From Agromyces sp. H17E-10 (GTDB lineage Bacteria; Actinomycetota; Actinomycetes; Actinomycetales; Microbacteriaceae), in assembly GCF_022919715.1 (NCBI RefSeq), contig NZ_CP095042.1, positions 930,001 through 994,000 on the forward strand: a DNA stretch of 64,000 bases, in the 5' to 3' direction. This document shows, piece by piece, positions 41,889 to 50,600 of the stretch. Position 1 is the stretch's first letter, and every line of letters starts with the position of its first letter. Below the pieces are notes generated by a model. It searched no databases. It was not told where the DNA came from and saw only the letters and a program-made list of their open reading frames with translations. Made by a program: the position numbers and the translations under genes.

Positions 41889-44522
41889 TTACGCCGCCAT
41901 CGGCACGAGACCGGCGGCGGTGACGACGAACTCGCCGTCGCGGGCGTCGACGTGCACCGCGCCCCCGTCGCCCACGGCACCCGAGACGAACAGGTCGGCG
42001 ATGCGGTCGTCGACCTCGCGCTGGATGACGCGGCGCAACGGGCGCGCACCGTACTCGGGCTCGTACCCTCGCTCGGCGAGCAGCGCGACCGCGGCATCGG
42101 TCACCTCGAGGCCGACCTCGCGCGAGGCGAGACGTCGCGCCGTGGCACCGAGCATCAGGCGCACGATCTGCTCGAGCTGGGGCTGGTCGAGCTTCTGGAA
42201 CAGCACGATCTCGTCGATGCGGTTGAGGAACTCGGGCCGCATGGCCTCGCGCAGCTTGCCCATGACGCGAGCCTTCACGTCGTCCTGCGACGCGAAGCCC
42301 GAGGCATCCGTGCCCGCGACGAAGCCGAGCGCACCCGACCGCGACGCGAGGAACTCCGAACCGAGGTTCGAGGTCATCACGACGACCGTGTTGCGGAAGT
42401 CGACCGTGCGGCCCTGGCCGTCGGTGAGGCGTCCGTCGTCGAGCACCTGCAGCAGCAGGTTGAACACGTCGGGGTGCGCCTTCTCGATCTCGTCGAACAG
42501 CACGATCGAGTACGGGTTGCGGCGCACGCGCTCGGTGAGCTGGCCGGCCTCGTCGTAGCCGACGTAGCCGGGAGGGGCGCCGACGAGGCGCGACACGGTG
42601 TGCCGCTCGCCGAACTCCGACATGTCGAATCGGATCACGGCGGTCTCGTCGTCGAACAGGCGGTCGGCGAGGGACTTCGCGAGCTCGGTCTTGCCGACAC
42701 CCGTCGGCCCGAGGAACAGGAACGACCCGACCGGCCGGCGGCTGTCGCCCATGCCGGTGCGGTTGCGGCGCACGGCCTTCGCGACCGCGGTGACCGCGTC
42801 GTCCTGCCCGATGACGCGCTGGTGCAGCTCGCCCTCGAGGTCGGCGAGGCGCTCGCGCTCGGTCTCAGTGAGGCGGTTCACCGGGATGCCGGTGGCCCGC
42901 GAGATCACCGCGGCGATGTCGGCCTCGTCGACAATGGTCGCCGCCGGTTGAGTAGCGAGCGACGAAGGAGCACGCGTATCGAAACCCTCGCTATCGGTGG
43001 TCTCGATACGGCGCTGCGCGCCTACTCGACCGACCGACGTCGCCTCATCGAGCTTCCCCTGCACCTTCGAGATCTCATCCCGAATCCGGGATGCCTCCTC
43101 ATAGTGCTCGTTCGACACCGCGGCGTTCTTCTCCGCCTCGAGCTCACCCAGGCGCACCTGCAGGGCGGAGACATCCACCTTCACGCCGAGGCGCAGCCGC
43201 AGGCGCGCGCCGGCCTGGTCGATGAGGTCGATCGCCTTGTCGGGCAGCACCCGGTCGGTCAGGTAGCGGGCGCTCAGTTCGACGGCGGCGCGGATCGCGG
43301 CATCCGTGTATTCGATGCCGTGGTGCTGCTCGTACGCAGGCTTGACGCCCTGCAGGATGAGCACGGCGTCGTCGATCGACGGCTCGCCGACGCGCACCGG
43401 CTGGAAGCGGCGCTCGAGCGCCGGGTCCTTCTCGATCTTGCGGTACTCGTTGAGCGTGGTCGCACCCACGAGGTGCAGGTCGCCGCGTGCGAGGCGGGGC
43501 TTCAGGATGTTGCCCGCGTCCATGCCGCCGTCGCCCGCACCACCTGCGCCGACGACCGTGTGCACCTCATCGATGAAGACGATGAGCTCGCCCTTGTTGT
43601 CGGCGATCTCCTCCATGGTCTTCGTGAGGCGCTCTTCGAAGTCGCCGCGGTAGCGGGTGCCGGCGAGCATGCCGGGCAGGTCGAGCGCGATGACGCGCTT
43701 GCCGAGCAGCGCCTCGGGCACGTTCTCCTCGACGATCGCGCGGGCGAGGCCCTCGACGATCGCCGTCTTGCCGACGCCGGCCTCGCCGACGAGCACCGGG
43801 TTGTTCTTGGTGCGGCGGCTGAGAATCTCAATCGTCTGCTCGATCTCGTCGGCACGCCCGATCACGGGGTCGAGCTCGCCGTTCGCGGCCAGCTCGGTGA
43901 GGTCCATGCCGAACTTGTCGAGCATCGGCGTGGTCGACTCCTCATCCGCGGGTTGAGGAGCACCCGACGAAGTCGGACGCGTCTCGAAACCGGTCCCCCC
44001 GTCGTGCTCACGCATCCCCTGCGTCAACGCCTCAGCCGTCACCCCAGCCCGAGCCAGCACCTGCCCCGCAGGCGCATCCTGCCCCAGCACCAACGCGAAG
44101 AACAGGTGCTCGGGGTCGATGTACGTCGCCCCCGACGAGCGCGCCACCTGGTAGCTGTGGAACAGCGCGCGGGAAGCACTCGGCGTGATCGTCGCCGCGT
44201 TGATGTCGGCGACCTCGCCGGCAGCGGGCAGACGTGCCTCGGTCGCCGTGATGATGCGTTCGGGGCTCGCGCCGATGCGTCGGATCGCCTGCTGCACGCT
44301 CTCGTCTTCGACGATGACGCGCAGGATGTGCAGGGCGTCGAGCTCGACCTGTCCGCGTTCGAGGGCGAAGCGGCCCGCCTGCTGAAGGATCGATTGAGTA
44401 CGGGCAGTCAAGAACCGGCTGAGGTCGATCGACCGCGCCTGCCGAGCTTGCTCACCCGCGAGGTATCGGGCGAGGAACTCGTCGAACGAGCTCGCGCCGG
44501 CCTCGTTGAAGTCGTTGGGCAC
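41889..44522 (-). CDS. clpC: ClpC-type AAA+ unfoldase with two repeat-derived linker insertions
   Basis: An 877-residue Clp ATPase. Order: double Clp_N domain (about 30-170), AAA-1 with Walker A GEAGVGKT (246-253) and IVFIDEVHT, a short UVR-like middle segment (about 450-490), AAA-2 with [10 protein letters not shown] and [12 protein letters not shown], and a C-terminal D2-small domain. An LGF loop in AAA-2 suggests ClpP binding. Residues about 178-191 ([14 protein letters not shown]) and 498-526 are encoded by dispersed repeats on the antisense strand of the repeat. Both lie in linkers between domains, leaving catalytic parts intact. GTG start with AGGAGG ribosome site; an HspR-like operator lies just upstream. 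Confidence 0.85.
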   Translation of the reverse strand: MPNDFNEAGASSFDEFLARYLAGEQARQARSIDLSRFLTARTQSILQQAGRFALERGQVELDALHILRVIVEDESVQQAIRRIGASPERIITATEARLPAAGEVADINAATITPSASRALFHSYQVARSSGATYIDPEHLFFALVLGQDAPAGQVLARAGVTAEALTQGMREHDGGTGFETRPTSSGAPQPADEESTTPMLDKFGMDLTELAANGELDPVIGRADEIEQTIEILSRRTKNNPVLVGEAGVGKTAIVEGLARAIVEENVPEALLGKRVIALDLPGMLAGTRYRGDFEERLTKTMEEIADNKGELIVFIDEVHTVVGAGGAGDGGMDAGNILKPRLARGDLHLVGATTLNEYRKIEKDPALERRFQPVRVGEPSIDDAVLILQGVKPAYEQHHGIEYTDAAIRAAVELSARYLTDRVLPDKAIDLIDQAGARLRLRLGVKVDVSALQVRLGELEAEKNAAVSNEHYEEASRIRDEISKVQGKLDEATSVGRVGAQRRIETTDSEGFDTRAPSSLATQPAATIVDEADIAAVISRATGIPVNRLTETERERLADLEGELHQRVIGQDDAVTAVAKAVRRNRTGMGDSRRPVGSFLFLGPTGVGKTELAKSLADRLFDDETAVIRFDMSEFGERHTVSRLVGAPPGYVGYDEAGQLTERVRRNPYSIVLFDEIEKAHPDVFNLLLQVLDDGRLTDGQGRTVDFRNTVVVMTSNLGSEFLASRSGALGFVAGTDASGFASQDDVKARVMGKLREAMRPEFLNRIDEIVLFQKLDQPQLEQIVRLMLGATARRLASREVGLEVTDAAVALLAERGYEPEYGARPLRRVIQREVDDRIADLFVSGAVGDGGAVHVDARDGEFVVTAAGLVPMAA
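42946..43031. repeat. Complete inverted repeat pair inside the Clp gene
   Basis: Arm 1 (42946-42985) reads GGTTGAGTAGCGAGCGACG to TATCGAAACC; arm 2 (42999-43031) reads GGTCTCGATACGGCGCTGCG to CTACTCGACC. In the Clp reading frame both arms are open and encode about 29 residues between the middle domain and AAA-2. Confidence 0.9.
43951..43991. repeat. Single dispersed repeat arm inside the Clp gene
   Basis: A 41-bp arm from GGTTGAGGAGCACCCGACG to TCTCGAAACC. Read on the minus strand it encodes [14 protein letters not shown] in the linker between the N-domain and AAA-1. Confidence 0.9.
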
Positions 44523-44533
44523 CTGGCCTCCTG

Positions 44534-44566
44534 GTTGAAGTTGAGTGTGGTTCGCTCAAGTTCAAC
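44534..44566. promoter_or_regulatory. HAIR-like (HspR) operator of the Clp gene
   Basis: GTTGAGT-N7-GCTCAAG (44540-44560) matches the HspR inverted repeat CTTGAGT-N7-ACTCAAG at 12 of 14 positions. Flanking bases extend the symmetry (GTTGAA/TTCAAC). It lies 12 to 44 bp upstream of the GTG start, as expected for heat-shock repression. Confidence 0.6.
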
Positions 44567-44576
44567 GCGTCCGTGT

Positions 44577-44600
44577 CTGGAGTATTCCACGCGACTCCAG
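44577..44600. terminator. Short hairpin after the kinase-like gene
   Basis: CTGGAGT (44577-44583) and ACTCCAG (44594-44600) form a 7-bp stem just beyond the stop codon of the minus-strand kinase-like gene. Confidence 0.5.
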
Positions 44601-44607
44601 TCGGCAG

Positions 44608-45216
44608 CTAGGCGAGGGCCCGCAGAATATCTGCCGCGACGGTCGAAGCGGATGCGGGCTGTCGAATGTCAAGCGTGGAGGTGTCAACCCGCACGACGGG
44701 CACGGTCGTGGTCGCGAGGAACCTCTCGCGCTCCGCTGTCACCAATTCCAGATAACGGATGTCGGGGACTCGGTCCGCGCCACGACCTCGAGCAGTGACC
44801 CGCTCGATAAGCACCTCAAAAGGACACTCCGCGAGCACGTACACATCAGGAACCGCGATCCCGCGTGTCAAAGTCCGCCCAAGCGCCGTCAACAAATCAG
44901 CTTCAGACCGCTCCAGCCACTTGTTCTCGACGAACACGGGTGTGTGGATCTCAATCAGTTCTTCCAACGAGTGATCCAACACCCCGCCCTGTCCCATTGC
45001 GAGGCGCAGCGAGTTAGCAGCTTCGTTGATATACCACGCCTGATTCGCGAAGCACCATCGAGTCGGCGCCGCGCGCAGCCTTGGCAAGAACGGATTGAGT
45101 TCCGGCCGCTCGAGCACGGGTCTCAGCGAGATGCTGCGGGCGAGCGACCCAGCGATCGTGGTCTTTCCAGCCGCAATGTTGCCGAGTACCGACACCACGA
45201 CCGATGATTTCGTCAT
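44608..45216 (-). CDS. Deoxynucleoside-kinase-like P-loop protein
   Basis: A 202-residue protein with Walker A GNIAAGKTT (near residues 13-21), the exact form found in deoxycytidine/deoxyadenosine kinases. A glutamate-containing segment LERPELNPFL (about 36-45), WCFANQAWYI and a lid-like stretch RVTARGRGADRVPDIRYLELV (about 140-160) follow the family order. Its ATG overlaps the stop of the upstream gene (ATGA), so the two are coupled. It should phosphorylate a deoxynucleoside, but a role outside salvage is possible because it sits in an acquired, AT-richer islet next to a dCTP-deaminase-fold protein. Confidence 0.72.
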   Translation of the reverse strand: MTKSSVVVSVLGNIAAGKTTIAGSLARSISLRPVLERPELNPFLPRLRAAPTRWCFANQAWYINEAANSLRLAMGQGGVLDHSLEELIEIHTPVFVENKWLERSEADLLTALGRTLTRGIAVPDVYVLAECPFEVLIERVTARGRGADRVPDIRYLELVTAERERFLATTTVPVVRVDTSTLDIRQPASASTVAADILRALA

Positions 45217-45998
45217 TTCCGACGCCGCAAGTTCAGTCCGAACCACAGAATGAGCTGAAAGAGTACGTTGCTCAGCACACCGATTACGACCGCTAACCAG
45301 TTGTCTTCAATTGACTCGTCACCGATTGCCAGGACGACGGCCATGGACAACAGAACAAACAGCGCCGAAGCTATAAGCAACCTCCGCTCGTAGCGGAACA
45401 CTCGGGTGGTAACGCGACCGAAATCGTCTCCGTATGCGCGAGTGAGCTCACTTACCGTATCGCCAACCCTTGGATCCTTCTTGATCTCGGATTTGGACAG
45501 TTTGAATGAGTTCGCGATCGGCCATATCTCGGTCTCGTATCCGTGCTGCCCGGAATAAGGCCGCGCGACAGGCTCATCCAGTTTCACGAACTCGATTTTC
45601 GCGATCGCTGTGCCTGGAGGGATCGCGAGGTACTCGTTCGACGCGTTGATCATCACAATTCCCAGGCGGCCGACGAACCCTGGGTCGGCAAATGTGTTGA
45701 CAGGCACGAGGCCCAAACTGAATAGTTGTCCCTTGCTCATGACCCGACCGAAATAGTCGTCTGGTAGATCGAGGGACTCCATCGTGATGAACACGATCAT
45801 CTGCTTTGGCTTCATCAAGATTGTGTCGCCTAGCGCTGCAACGTGTCGCCGATCTGGCTCGTCGAGATCATAGAAGATATCCGAAGCGCGTAGCTCGTAG
45901 CACGCTTGTTTGACGCGCTCCGGCGCAAACTCGGAGGTGATCAAGAGCCCGCTCTCCGCGAGCGAGATGATCTGCTTGTCGATGAGTGTCGAAGACAT
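45213..45998 (-). CDS. dCTP-deaminase/dUTPase-fold protein with C-terminal membrane helices
   Basis: A 261-residue protein. The N-terminal part (about residues 1-160) opens with STLIDKQIISLAESGLLI and contains ADPGFVGRLGIVMINASNEY followed by IPPGTAIAKIEF, matching the trimeric dCTP deaminase/dUTPase fold. The position of the catalytic glutamate in dCTP deaminase (LEF/LEL in ordinary enzymes) is occupied by valine/methionine, so deamination is unlikely. Two hydrophobic helices (about 200-220 and 232-255) anchor it to the membrane. ATG 45998 is chosen; ATG 46010 is possible. Coupled to the kinase-like gene. Candidate nucleotide sensor. Confidence 0.68.
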   Translation of the reverse strand: MSSTLIDKQIISLAESGLLITSEFAPERVKQACYELRASDIFYDLDEPDRRHVAALGDTILMKPKQMIVFITMESLDLPDDYFGRVMSKGQLFSLGLVPVNTFADPGFVGRLGIVMINASNEYLAIPPGTAIAKIEFVKLDEPVARPYSGQHGYETEIWPIANSFKLSKSEIKKDPRVGDTVSELTRAYGDDFGRVTTRVFRYERRLLIASALFVLLSMAVVLAIGDESIEDNWLAVVIGVLSNVLFQLILWFGLNLRRRK

Positions 45999-46071
45999 GA
46001 GTTGAAGCATTCCAGTCGCCGCGATGCTCGGCCACTCGCCCTGCCGATTGAGTACGGATGATTGACTCGCG

Positions 46072-46392
46072 TTGGCGGCGGCCCGGCCCATTCGCTCGAC
46101 AGAGTTGCTCTTGCGGCACAACTGGGACGCGAACATCCCAACATGGACGGGCGGCGTCGCGCACACTCTCCGTGGCCTCGTCAACCTGATCTTGTTGTGC
46201 AGTGGGAAACCTATCGACACGAAGATTCACCAACTCACGCCCGCGACGCGAGACCTGCCTCCTGTACCAGGTGAGGGCTTCGAAGCGGCGTTCTATGGCG
46301 ACTTGATGTGCTCAGCCTCGAAGGGGCCACCCCTAGAACGGGTCACAAAGACATACGTCAATTTGCGTCAAGCCGACCGTAGGATCGCATGA
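46072..46392 (+). CDS. Possible small protein in the divergent gap
   Basis: An open frame of 106 codons from a TTG start to TGA fills most of the 457-bp gap between the divergent dCTP-deaminase-fold gene and the P-loop ATPase. Codon use is plausible (mostly G/C third bases), and the product has coherent segments (TWTGGVAHTLRGLVNLILL, VPGEGFEAAFYGDLM). I recognise no family and see no clear ribosome site. It could be a small gene of the islet or the C-terminal remnant of a lost gene. Confidence 0.35.
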   Translation: MAAARPIRSTELLLRHNWDANIPTWTGGVAHTLRGLVNLILLCSGKPIDTKIHQLTPATRDLPPVPGEGFEAAFYGDLMCSASKGPPLERVTKTYVNLRQADRRIA

Positions 46393-46467
46393 CGATCAGG
46401 AGGATGCGCCGCAGCAGCATTCAAGGGCCTGTTGTCGGAGCGATGTGCGCGTGTGAAGGAAGAGCCA

Positions 46468-48087
46468 ATGGGAGAACTGTTCGTCCGCGACGTTGGCGCA
46501 GTACGAAAAGCACTCGCGGAAGCAGCTCGCGCCGATGAGAGTTCAGCGGATCGCGTGTACGAGCGCTTCATCGAACTCCGCCCTGGGGTCACCGACAAAC
46601 TCGCTGCCCGCCGCCACCATCTGCTGACTGGCCGTCGTGGGACAGGCAAATCCACGCTGCTGCACGTGGTCCGCAAGCGTCTTCAAGCAGATGGCATTGC
46701 GGTGGCGACGGTTGACATGGAGAGGTTCAAGGGTCGGGAATTCCCCGACGTCCTGATCGAGATACTTGTTGCACTTCTTGACGAGATCGCCCCTCCAATT
46801 CGAGTCGGTCACCTGTACAAGGACACTCGTCTCAAAGTCGATTCGAAGCGACTCGCCCGAAAACTGAGCGCAATTCTCGAGGACCCGCAAAGCCTGATTC
46901 GAAAGGTCGAGAGAAGAGCTGCGCGCGACGTAAAGGCCCAAGGACGTCTCAGCCTCGGAATCCCGCTCGAAGGCGGCAATGCCGGGGCACGACTCGCGGC
47001 CGGGCGCTCCTCCACGTCCACACATTCGAGCGAGGCGGAGTTCGAAGAGCTGAAAATTGAACGCCTTCAACAACTCGCACCACAGATCGCACACGTACTT
47101 TCGCAACTCGTCAAGCGTTCCGCGGATCAGCACGCGATCATATTCATCGACGATTACTACTTCGTGAGGTTGCAGGATCAGCCGCATGTTCTCGACTACC
47201 TACACCAAGTTTGCAAGAGCACCGGAGTTTGGCTGAAAGTCGGCGGAGTGGGGTCGCGATTGCGCCCATTCGTGGAAGGTAATCCACCGATTGGTATGCA
47301 GCCAACCCAAGACATTGACAGGCTGGCACTGGACGTTACCCTCGACGATTTTGCGACGGCCCAGCGCTTTCTCGAAGACATGCTCGACGGCGTGCTCGCC
47401 GAGTTCAAAGTTACTTCGCCTCAACTCTTTACCGACACCGCTCGTGCGCGCATGGTTCTTGCTTGCGGCGGAGCCGTGGCTCGCGACTACATCACCCTGA
47501 CCGATGCCGCGCTCGACGAGGCGATCGAACGAATGAGCAAGGCAGGAACCTACAAGGACGCTGCCAGGGTGAACATCCAAGCGGGGGATGTACATCGGGC
47601 AGTTCGGAAGCGGCTCAATACCAAGGAAGAGGAAGAACTGAGCCTGGACGCCGGAACTGATGCTCCGGCATTGAGTTCGCGATGGCGAGACATTTGTGAT
47701 TTCACTCGAGAATCCGGCGATATCGCGTTCGTACTCGTGAAGCAATCCGACCTCGAAGGAAGTGGGTGGGGTAAGGAGATTCAACAGCTCGAAAGCCTTC
47801 GACTCTTGCATCGAATCAAAGACACGGTTCCGAACACTCCAAACTGGCGTGGGATCAAGACCATGGCATTCATGGTTGACCTCGCCCAGGTCGCAGATCA
47901 GCGGCTCCGAACCGGCATCCCGGAGTTCTGGAAAGGAACCGCCGAGTTCGACAAGCTTCGCCGCGCCGAGTGGGTCTACTCGCCAGAGTGGCGCGACCAT
48001 CAAGCAAGTAATCTTCGTGCACAACGTGATGGGCTTGGTGAGTCTGTCGCGACAGAACCATCACCGTTGTTTGACCTAGAGCCATAA
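46468..48087 (+). CDS. P-loop ATPase of ORC/STAND-like type, uncharacterised
   Basis: A 539-residue soluble protein. Walker A GRRGTGKST is at residues 55-63 and Walker B IIFIDDYYF near 225-233. An AAA-type lid follows (about 290-340), then a C-terminal region (about 370-520) containing winged-helix-like segments and a long amphipathic stretch. There is no nuclease or membrane motif. The AT-richer codon use differs from the surrounding core genes. It is divergent from the kinase/dCTP-deaminase-fold pair and may act with it. The start ATG 46468 has GAAGGAAGAG upstream. Confidence 0.7.
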   Translation: MGELFVRDVGAVRKALAEAARADESSADRVYERFIELRPGVTDKLAARRHHLLTGRRGTGKSTLLHVVRKRLQADGIAVATVDMERFKGREFPDVLIEILVALLDEIAPPIRVGHLYKDTRLKVDSKRLARKLSAILEDPQSLIRKVERRAARDVKAQGRLSLGIPLEGGNAGARLAAGRSSTSTHSSEAEFEELKIERLQQLAPQIAHVLSQLVKRSADQHAIIFIDDYYFVRLQDQPHVLDYLHQVCKSTGVWLKVGGVGSRLRPFVEGNPPIGMQPTQDIDRLALDVTLDDFATAQRFLEDMLDGVLAEFKVTSPQLFTDTARARMVLACGGAVARDYITLTDAALDEAIERMSKAGTYKDAARVNIQAGDVHRAVRKRLNTKEEEELSLDAGTDAPALSSRWRDICDFTRESGDIAFVLVKQSDLEGSGWGKEIQQLESLRLLHRIKDTVPNTPNWRGIKTMAFMVDLAQVADQRLRTGIPEFWKGTAEFDKLRRAEWVYSPEWRDHQASNLRAQRDGLGESVATEPSPLFDLEP

Positions 48088-48142
48088 TGTCTCCTGCCTG
48101 ACCCTGCCGGTGCTCGGCCGAAGCCGCACGAGTCGACCCTCT

Positions 48143-48285
48143 TCACGCCGTCGGAATCGCCACGAACACGTAGTGCGGCATTGTCTGGCCAGCAAGGTCC
48201 CGCTCGGTGCGGTCGACGAACTGATGGTCGTTACGCGTAGCACGTCCGCGGCATCGGTGAAATGGAGCGTCTCAATGAGATGCCG
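48143..48285 (-). pseudogene. Possible 3' remnant of a lost gene
   Basis: In the 405-bp gap between the ATPase and the ACT-domain gene, the minus strand is open for about 45 codons with no start. It ends in a protein-like sequence FVDRTERDLAGQTMPHYVFV followed by AIPTA and a stop at 48143. The upstream part is in another frame. I see no family match. The rest of the gap holds nothing that I can identify. Confidence 0.28.
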
Positions 48286-48492
48286 TGGGCCCCACCGCTC
48301 CAGAGGGTATTCAATGCGGGTTTGCGTTGCCCGACACAGTGATCCGCTCGATCGGCTCGCACACCGGCCGTTCTCGCGCGTCGATATATGCATTTCAGTT
48401 GGCTCCTGACATCGGTGGACTCGCGGCAACATGCATTGACGCCCCAACCCCACCGGCGTAGACCAGAGACAGCCCGAGAAGGAGGTGCCGTC

Positions 48493-48888
48493 ATGGCGAA
48501 GGATCTCTTGGTCACCCTCGAGGATCAGCCCGGCGAGGGGGCTCGGCTCGGCGAAGCGCTCGGCAATGCGGGCGTCAACATCGAGGGTCTCTGCGCGATC
48601 ATGGAGGGTGGTCGGGGTGCCGTCCACATCCTCGTCGACGACGTCGCGGGTGCCACGGCGGCGCTCGAGGGCGCAGACATCGCGGTCGACGCGGTGACCG
48701 ACGTCATCGTGAGCCCGGCGCTGCCCGAGCCCGACATCGATACGCCGGGCGTGTTCGGCGGCATGGCGCGTGCGCTGGGCGAGGCCGGCATCAACATCTC
48801 GCTCGTCTACGTCGCCACCCGCAACCGCGTCGTGCTCGCGACCGACGACAATCAGCAGGCCACGCGGCTCTTGCAGTCGATGATGTAG
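48493..48888 (+). CDS. ACT-domain amino-acid-binding protein
   Basis: A 131-residue protein made of two ACT-like repeats. The first (about residues 1-60) begins LLVTLEDQPGEGARLGEALGN and the second (about 65-131) has GGMARALGEAGINISLVYVATR. ACT domains bind small effectors, often amino acids. The ribosome site AGAAGGAGG precedes the ATG. GC-rich codon use is like the chromosome core, so it is a native gene flanked by the acquired genes. Its 3' end is duplicated at 50601, marking the left side of the PIN-gene insertion. Confidence 0.75.
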   Translation: MAKDLLVTLEDQPGEGARLGEALGNAGVNIEGLCAIMEGGRGAVHILVDDVAGATAALEGADIAVDAVTDVIVSPALPEPDIDTPGVFGGMARALGEAGINISLVYVATRNRVVLATDDNQQATRLLQSMM

Positions 48889-48991
48889 TCGCCCGAGGCA
48901 TCTATCATTCACACGCTGCCCGCCTCGCATGCTGGGAGCGTGCCACGACTCCACGCCGGACCCGATCGCTCCACGTAGGTGCTGTCACCGA
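48858..48991 (+). repeat. Left copy of ~134-bp direct repeat flanking the PIN gene
   Basis: Contains the last 31 bases of the ACT gene and the first codons of the gene that follows it natively. It matches 50601-50735 with roughly 85% identity; the 29-bp segment covering the ACT 3' end is exact. Confidence 0.85.
48940..48978 (+). pseudogene. Truncated 5' copy of the conserved hypothetical at 50682
   Basis: GTG at 48940 opens MPRLHAGPDRST then TAG. The intact gene at 50682 begins MPRLHAEPDRSLW, so this is a degenerate duplicate of its first 12 codons, left behind by the insertion event. Confidence 0.75.
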
Positions 48992-49112
48992 ATGCAGGTC
49001 CGCCGCCAACCGACGATCCGCCGCGCCGTGGTCGTCGACATCAGCTGCCTAAAGTCAACAATCGAGCCAGACGGCACTGCCCTGCACCGACAAATCGCCT
49101 CAGTCGCGCCAG

Positions 49113-50423
49113 TTATTCGTCGAGGTCAAAGTAGCCCGCGTCTCGCAGTCGATCATCGATCTCCGTCAATCTACGCTCAAGATCGCGTGAATCGGCCCGC
49201 AGGTGCGCATCGCGCCGTCGGCGCCGCTGCAGGACATCGAGGTGACGGGTCAGTGTAGCCAACTGGCTCGTAAGGTGCGACTGCTCAGCGAGCAACCCTT
49301 CGCGCATTTCCAGCGCTTGCACCCGGTTACCGTCGACATCCTCATGAGCAAGATCGTCTTGGATAGAACTGATTCTCGCGGAAAGCTCATCGAGGCGATC
49401 CTCCAGCGAACGCACGATGTTCAGGGTTTCGCGAAGGCCAACTCCTCCAGCTTCTTCTCGACGTTCAAGCAAGTTGGTGTGGAGATGCCGTCGCAGAACT
49501 TCCCGCTCGTGCAGTAGATCATTAACCTGCGGTGCCGATCGACCAGCACGGGCCGTCGAGACCTGCTCAACCTCATCCAGCGAACTCGCGCTGATCTGCG
49601 AACCTCGCTCCTGGGCGTATGCAAGAAACCGCTCAGGGCTGTAGAAGTGGATGCGGGCCTTCGCAGAATCAAAATACTCGTCGATGAGCTCAACTCGCGG
49701 CCCCTGAGTCTTTCCTTCGACGATGTACCACCAGTCTTCCTTCGAATCGTCCGTGACGAAGATTGCGGGCTTCTGCATCGCTCGCCCATAGTCAAGGATC
49801 TGGCGCCAGAGGACGAGATCACCGTACTTCGCTGTCCCATCCTTGGCTTTGTCTTTGTAGCCCGGCGGGATGCTCTCGGCATACCGCACTTCACCTTCGT
49901 CGTGTATCGCCTTCAGCTCGGAATCTCCGAAGGGTTCGCCTACCTTTCCTTCGTACAGCGCCGTAATGGAATCAAAGGTCGCTTCAATCGCATGAGCGCC
50001 AACGACATCGGCATCGTGACTTGCACGTGCCTTTGCAAGGCCGTTGGCGATATCGCGAATGCTGGTCTCCAAGAGCTCCGAGAGTCCTGCCGTGTCCAGA
50101 GAAGGATGCCTCTTGAACTTGTTGATCGCAGCCTGCACCGAATTCTTCGCCGAAGTGAGACTCTCATCGATATCGACGAAGGCCCTCCCCTGCATGTTGA
50201 TGACTTCGAGTCGCCGACGATGGAACTCGAGCCCAACCTGATGTGGCAGCCACAGGGACTCCACCCGCTCCGCAAGCAACGTTAGGAAGCTATTTCTCGT
50301 GTCGGCTGTGTATCGAAACAGATTCAAGAGCGCGTTGGTGTCGAGTATTACGACGCCGTCATTCCAGAGCTCGGCAAGCTCATCGTGCGAAGGCGGGTAG
50401 TACCCGCGAAACCTGCTTTTCAT
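49113..50423 (-). CDS. PIN-like domain protein with C-terminal coiled coil
   Basis: A 436-residue protein. The N-terminal PIN-like (PIN_8) nuclease domain (about residues 15-260) has the acidic residue in VVILDTNALLNLFRY (Asp28), further acidic residues near 145 and the terminal TDDSKEDWWY (about 222-231). The remainder (about 300-436) is a long charged coiled coil (HEREVLRRHLHT, RRRRRDAHLRAD). PIN-like proteins of this class occur as single genes in defence islands and are predicted RNases. AT-richer codon use and flanking duplications show that it was inserted here. Confidence 0.72.
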   Translation of the reverse strand: MKSRFRGYYPPSHDELAELWNDGVVILDTNALLNLFRYTADTRNSFLTLLAERVESLWLPHQVGLEFHRRRLEVINMQGRAFVDIDESLTSAKNSVQAAINKFKRHPSLDTAGLSELLETSIRDIANGLAKARASHDADVVGAHAIEATFDSITALYEGKVGEPFGDSELKAIHDEGEVRYAESIPPGYKDKAKDGTAKYGDLVLWRQILDYGRAMQKPAIFVTDDSKEDWWYIVEGKTQGPRVELIDEYFDSAKARIHFYSPERFLAYAQERGSQISASSLDEVEQVSTARAGRSAPQVNDLLHEREVLRRHLHTNLLERREEAGGVGLRETLNIVRSLEDRLDELSARISSIQDDLAHEDVDGNRVQALEMREGLLAEQSHLTSQLATLTRHLDVLQRRRRRDAHLRADSRDLERRLTEIDDRLRDAGYFDLDE

Positions 50424-50600
50424 ACTCTCGACTCCGCTCTACTTGCGTCATCGTGCCACGGCGAAGCCCCGATCGACTTGAAGTGATGAGTCCCCAGATC
50501 GGGGGCTTGCCCAACGCCGATTTCCCATAATCCGGAAAAGGCCGGATTCACATTCATGGCGAAACCGGGGTCACATGGTGCTACGCAATCAAAGACAACC

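Noticed and set aside
43951..43991. Repeat inside Clp considered as a gene-disrupting insertion
   Set aside because: The reading frame continues without stop or shift through both repeats and all catalytic motifs downstream are intact.
41952..44798. A 948-codon plus-strand frame
   Set aside because: Antisense to the Clp ATPase, whose AAA+ motifs are unambiguous; the translation is His/Arg/Leu/Val-rich without domains.
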